A stretch of DNA of 64,000 nucleotides from Lutraria lutraria (lineage: Eukaryota; Mollusca; Bivalvia; Venerida; Mactridae): assembly GCA_964023205.1 (NCBI GenBank), contig OZ026836.1, forward strand, positions 5,446,993 to 5,510,992, read 5' to 3'. The notes below the pieces were generated by a model that searched no databases, had not been told where the DNA came from, and saw nothing but the letters and a program-made list of their open reading frames with translations. How positions within the stretch are numbered: position 1 is the first letter of the stretch; the number at the start of each line of letters is the position of its first letter. Positions 59,539 to 64,000 of the stretch are shown in pieces. The position numbers were made by a program, and so were the translations under genes.

Positions 59539-59708
59539 TAGTAAAACCTATGAATAAAAGCCATTGATCGTTGGGAATGATAAAAGATGGCCTTTTGACC
59601 GGATCTGACTTTGCCTTAGATAAAAATGTTATTTCTTTTCAAAAGAATGACTGTTATTCACATGGTGGCCTTTATTGGGAGGTGACTTCAAGCAAAGGTT
59701 TGACTGTA
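59539..59708 (+). mobile_element. MITE, AGTAAAACCT..GGTTTGACTGT ends
   Basis: Contains ATGAATAAAAGCCATTGATC, AAGATGGCC and GGTGGCCTTTATTGGGAGG and ends AAGGTTTGACTGTA. Same family as 27371, 28674 and 49139. It begins shortly after the poly(A) signal of paralogue 2. Confidence 0.6.
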
Positions 59709-59709
59709 C

Positions 59710-60187
59710 ATTAGAAGAATAATTCCTACATTTTATGTGTTGGGAACTCACAAAGATGCATATGCATGTATAAGTCAACTTAACATAAATACACACGAAA
59801 GTTTTACATGATTTATTAACAGAAATGCAACAATACAAAATGCAGAAATGCATTTAACAAAGTTTACTTCTACAGCATAGCACAATGAATGAATACATGC
59901 AACGTGATTCAAAGCGTCAATAACTTCACAATAATGAACATAATGATTTTGTAGATTAAACTCAGAATAAAGTCAGTGATAAAAATTTATTGCACAGTAG
60001 TCATAAGAAGTTTTATTCCTTATTATTCACCAATTCACACAATTCTGAATTAAAATTCACTGATTTATTCAAATCAATGTGATGATTTCTTGTATTTTGG
60101 CATTACGAACCAACGTAAGGCATTTATCTGTCTGACACGTGGTCATATGTGTTCTACATATTAATATGGTGTCTGGTTGCCATGTAT
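59710..60187. other. Convergent intergenic region / 3' UTR of the GTPase gene
   Basis: A minus-strand AATAAA (60012-60017) lies 171 bases past the GTPase stop and is a likely poly(A) signal. A 74-codon minus frame at 59629-59853 is unsupported. Confidence 0.45.
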
Positions 60188-63056
60188 TCAGAAAATTTTA
60201 CAGGATTCCAATCTTCTCTTCTTTTTTATCACTGGTTTTAGGACAGCCCTTATGGCATCATCAAACACTGTTTTCACACCTTCATGTAATTTTGCTGAAC
60301 ATTCAACGTATCTAGTGGCACTAAGTTTTTGAGCTAAAGAACGTCCCTAAAAACAAATAAAAACATTACTCGATTGTTTGCACAGTTGCACAGACCAGAT
60401 GTTGCATGTTGGTAAGTAATGATCTTTTTCCGTACTAAATGAAAGGAAAAGATATCTTAAAGTTGTGTACCAATGAATTATTGATTTATATTGACAGCAA
60501 TACCTTAATCAACAACAAACCGATTTTTAAAATAAAGTTACTTTAACAGTTATAGTTTAAGCTCCAATGTTAGCAATAAGTGATTTAGTTGAAAATAAAA
60601 CAGGATTTATAAGGTGTAGACTTACCTCGACTTCTTGAATAACGTCTCCTGACTTTCCAGTTTTCTCTTGACGAACATCTTTCTTTGTTCCAACAAGAAC
60701 GATTGGAGTATTCGGACAGTGATGTTCGATTTCCGGGTACCACTGAACAAAGACAATGCATTTTCAGAAATTATGATATTCTAAGGGTACGTACAAAAGA
60801 TAAAGACAGATGTTTAGCAGCAATGCTATCATAATGCAGAAGTGAAGCACTTTTTCGCCATCTTTTTATCACCCCTGGTATTATCAACGAATAATGATGT
60901 ATTAATATTTACAGGGTTAGTAACTGACTCGATACAGGATATACGGGTCTGTGGAAAACCAGGGCGAGACCGAAGGTATCATTATTCTGAACAAAAGGTA
61001 CATGAATATATCACGCAGACTACCTTCCTTTTCATTTCCAATAAAAATCTCCATTACATACCCAATATATTCTGGTAACCTAATATAGGATGTATTAGGT
61101 CCACCACGTGACGTCAAAACATCCAATGTCAGAAGAGCATTTTGTAGTAGGCGTGATATAACATAATGCTATAAGGTTATCGAGAAACAAAAATAGCCAG
61201 TCATTATTTCAGACGGAAAACTTAACTTTTTACCTTTAATCTAACGTTTTCGAATGATGTCCGAGAATCCACGGAGAAACAAATAATGAACACATCCTGA
61301 AACATTAACGTAAATATATAACTACAATATATAACAGTCTATGTCAATATACAGTGCGACCTCTCCAAAGCAACACGCTTTAGGAGAAGTAAAATTATGT
61401 TGCCGTTGAGAGGTTGTTCGTCTACAAAGGTTAGCTTTATAGTTAAATCGTGCAGTGGAAAAAATCATACTTTTGTTGAAGGGAGGTTGTTTCTCAAGAG
61501 AGCGCCGCGCTTGAGAGGTTGTACTGTATATACCAATTTATATCAATATACACCAACATATGCCATCATCAATAAACTATATAGTATTGGTAGTGATAAT
61601 TGATAAATGTCCAGTGTCATATGAGAGAGACTATGTCAATATGGATGTTAGTTATAAATTGGCCAATGTGAGTAAACTGAGTCAATACGATTGCATTTTG
61701 ATTGAGAAGGAAGGCCAGTACGACAGTCCGAGGCCAAATAACTAAGCCAATATGAAATCACTTGATTTATGACATTATAATATAAACCGAAGTACATCAA
61801 TTAACACAAATTTACGCTCAGTTCAAGACTGAATGATATTTCAAATCGTGTAAGTAATTTTAAGATAAATTTAAAAGGTGTTAGCGAGATAGCATATCAA
61901 TGATTAATCATAAACTATTGTTCTTACATTCCGGTTTGAAATCGTGTTATATTTACCGTTTGTGGATAGGATAGAGGTCTCAGTCTGTCGTAATCAGATT
62001 GTCCGGCTGTGTCCCACAGACCTAGTGTAAATATTTGCTGGTCAACTTTCACGTTAGCCTGATAGTGCTCAAACCTAAAAATGTATACACTACGTCATTT
62101 AGTAAACATATCAAACTGTGTGTACTTTTGTTTTGAAAAACAAAACCATCACGAATTTACGTTTCAAATGTGGTATTTACAATACATGCCGATATTTGTA
62201 TCAATAATCTATCACCTTAACATTCTATCTATTAAATTGATTATTAAATCTACTCAAACTTATATCTCATCCTTTTAGGTTTATCATATGTACATCAGTT
62301 TCTCTTTAGTTAATTGATCGAAGTTTGAGCAGATAGTATTTTGTAAAACTGACTACCTAAAATCATATGATTTAGGACTTGAATTTGTAGTAAAAATATA
62401 AACTAAAATTATTTCTCTGTATTCGGTTTAAACCTCTTTTAGTGTCATATTTAACTTGACTAATTCTATTCACCACCACTGTCCGATGCTAACCGCATTT
62501 AATGATAAACTTTATTTTTTAGTTTTTATTAATGAGTTAATTAATATGCAAATTTTATCATATAACAAAATACAACTGTATACTTACACGGTGGGTATGT
62601 ACTCTCCAGGAAAGGCATTCTGTGTGTAGCACATTAATAAACAGGTTTTCCCCACACATCTAAATGTTAGAAATAAACGCATTAAAAATCAATCTCAAAC
62701 AACAATAAATGTTTTAAGGTATCTAAATTATTTAATGTAAACACTAAAAACTCAAACAACATCGTTAAATATACACGTAGAATCTTAATTATAATCAACT
62801 GGTACCAGTTAACTTCGTCTGTGCACTGCTACACGGAACGGGTACCAAAATAAATATATAATGAAATTACAATAATTATTAATCTCACTTGATAATATTG
62901 TATAATTGTGATTTCATGCATGTGTAATTGACTCGGTTGTTGAATCAAAGCGCTGTGAGGAACCGAAACTTATAGTTTGATAATGAAAAAAACAAAACAA
63001 TAAATGTCCACTTACCCGTCCCCAACAATCACACATTTCAATGGACGAGCCTGCAT
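60188..63056 (-). CDS. Rho/Rac-like small GTPase, complete six-exon gene
   Basis: Exons in transcription order are 63056-63016, 62659-62588, 62074-61957, 61296-61234, 60742-60626 and 60346-60188, all GT-AG, joining without a stop to 189 residues. Residues 12-19 are the P loop GDGCVGKT. T37 is in switch I (YIPTVFEHY). DTAGQ at 59-63 starts switch II. TKKD at 117-120 is the G4 motif and CSAK at 153-156 the G5 motif. The C terminus has a basic patch KKKRR and the CaaX box CKIF, so prenylation and membrane attachment are expected. [25 protein letters not shown] is Rac-like. Oddities: Ser64 where Rac/Cdc42 have Glu, and a Rho insert about six residues shorter than in Rac. Family-level activity is GTP-switch control of actin and vesicles. 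It is not assignable to Rac1, Cdc42 or RhoA orthology, so probably a lineage-specific Rho member. Confidence 0.95.
61351..61530 (+). mobile_element. MITE with ATACAGTGCGACCTCTC ends, in GTPase intron 3
   Basis: Left end ATACAGTGCGACCTCTC and right end GAGAGGTTGTACTGTAT are near-perfect inverted repeats. Same family as 47257-47416. The 68-codon frame inside is incidental. Confidence 0.75.
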
Positions 63057-63059
63057 TAT

Positions 63060-64000
63060 CACTGTTAAACCAATTTGATAAATAATAAACAAATGTGTTT
63101 AATATGTTTATTTATATACGTTCATCGATATAAAAATAGATTTCTAAAAATAGAACATTATGGTCCAACATACAAGTAAAAAAACTTCGGGACTTTCCTG
63201 TTTAAACCGCGTTTGTATATAGCTATCTGTAACGTATATATACCTCGTATATATACACTTAAACATCCGTATAAATTTTAATATATGTTACAATTTAACA
63301 GGAAATAAGTCGGACAAGGTAAAAGCGACAAATAAAGCCGTAAGAAATTAACAAAGATTTGTGTGGACTTCGATGGAGTATAACGTAGTATATGAAATAT
63401 ATTTGCGTGTTAATGAAAGATGAAATTTGTATAGTAAAACATTAAAACACATGGTCATTTGTTGGGGTGAAAACAGGGGCGGATCTATTGAAGGATCTTG
63501 GTTAGACAAATGCTTATATGTTTTTTTTCTGTTTGTTTGCAGTTTTTTCTAGTTGATTACTGCAATGAAAAAATGACATTATTTTAGTATTATCCTTATT
63601 TTAACTGTTGTATATATATGTATATAATTATGTTGCTGTACATAACGTTTGTATGTAATGTTATTATTCGATTATCTATGTTAATTACTCATTTATAATG
63701 GTACTTTCGTCATTCGCATAGCTTCTCCCAAAACTTAGTATTGTATAAAATGTTTTATTTTGTATGTAGGTGAATGTATGGGAGTATAGTTATTTTTAAT
63801 ACATATATGTTGAAAACATGTTGTAAATATGTTATCCTCATGGGCCAATTGACCTAATGGATTTGTAAAAAAATAAAATAAACTTAGCTATGGTAGACTT
63901 TGGATGTACATGCATTTGTCTTAGGAACTTTTGACACAGCTTTTGTGATAAAAGGTGGAAAATCGAAGTATCCGATGCGGTGCTCCAGTCCGCTACCTCC
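63060..64000. other. 5' flank of the GTPase gene; LINE 3'-end-like repeat
   Basis: No further exon is identified. 63830-63885 (TATCCTCATGGGCC..GACCTAATGGATTTG, then an A-rich tail) resembles the repeat at 26900-27000. No promoter element can be placed with confidence. Confidence 0.4.

Noticed and set aside
60842..61126. 78-codon plus and 69-codon minus frames inside the GTPase gene
   Set aside because: They lie in intron 4 and overlap each other on opposite strands. The exons are fixed by protein motifs on either side.

Overview
The window is AT-rich, intron-bearing eukaryotic DNA dominated by repeats. Compact GT-AG exons, tRNA-derived SINEs, Jockey-like LINE remnants, long-TIR MITEs, fold-back elements and a fragment of a beta-1,3-glucan recognition protein point to an invertebrate. 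A mollusc, probably a bivalve, is my inference; the sequence alone does not prove it. Genes are few, and almost all lie in the last 17 kb. Most short open frames elsewhere are chance frames in repeats.

Layout. 0-4.5 kb: a composite repeat with long inverted arms around a decayed reverse-strand LINE reverse transcriptase. 4.5-23.6 kb: mostly intergenic DNA with MITEs, SINEs, a Tc1-type transposase tail, a 21-bp minisatellite and old diverged duplications. 23.6-46.9 kb: two head-to-tail copies of one unit of about 11.3-12 kb. Each copy carries the same MITEs, fold-back element, 40-bp satellite array and 46-bp minisatellite. Only the second copy has a ~0.5 kb insertion whose end looks like a Penelope-type/hammerhead motif. 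47.0-49.8 kb: exons of a broken beta-1,3-glucan-binding protein (GNBP/BGBP) gene with a frameshift and missing exons. 51.6-52.8 kb: an inverted relative of the fold-back element.

The main discovery is at 54.4-59.5 kb: two tandem three-exon genes for small (100 and 105 residue) Rdx-type, SELENOH/SELENOW-like proteins. In both, exon 1 is interrupted at codon 15 by an in-frame TGA. In both, the 3' UTR carries a textbook eukaryotic SECIS core (ATGA ... AA ... TGAT closing a 10-11 bp helix) about 60 bases before an AATAAA. The paralogues are only about 62% identical, yet keep the TGA, the exon 1 and 2 lengths (88 and 120 nt) and the SECIS. I therefore read TGA as selenocysteine. The usual Cys of the CxxU redox motif is absent in both (VxxU and MxxU).

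60.2-63.1 kb (minus strand): a complete six-exon Rho/Rac-like small GTPase gene (189 residues, CaaX box CKIF) with a shortened Rho insert. The selenoprotein pair and the GTPase gene point towards each other; nothing suggests that they act together.
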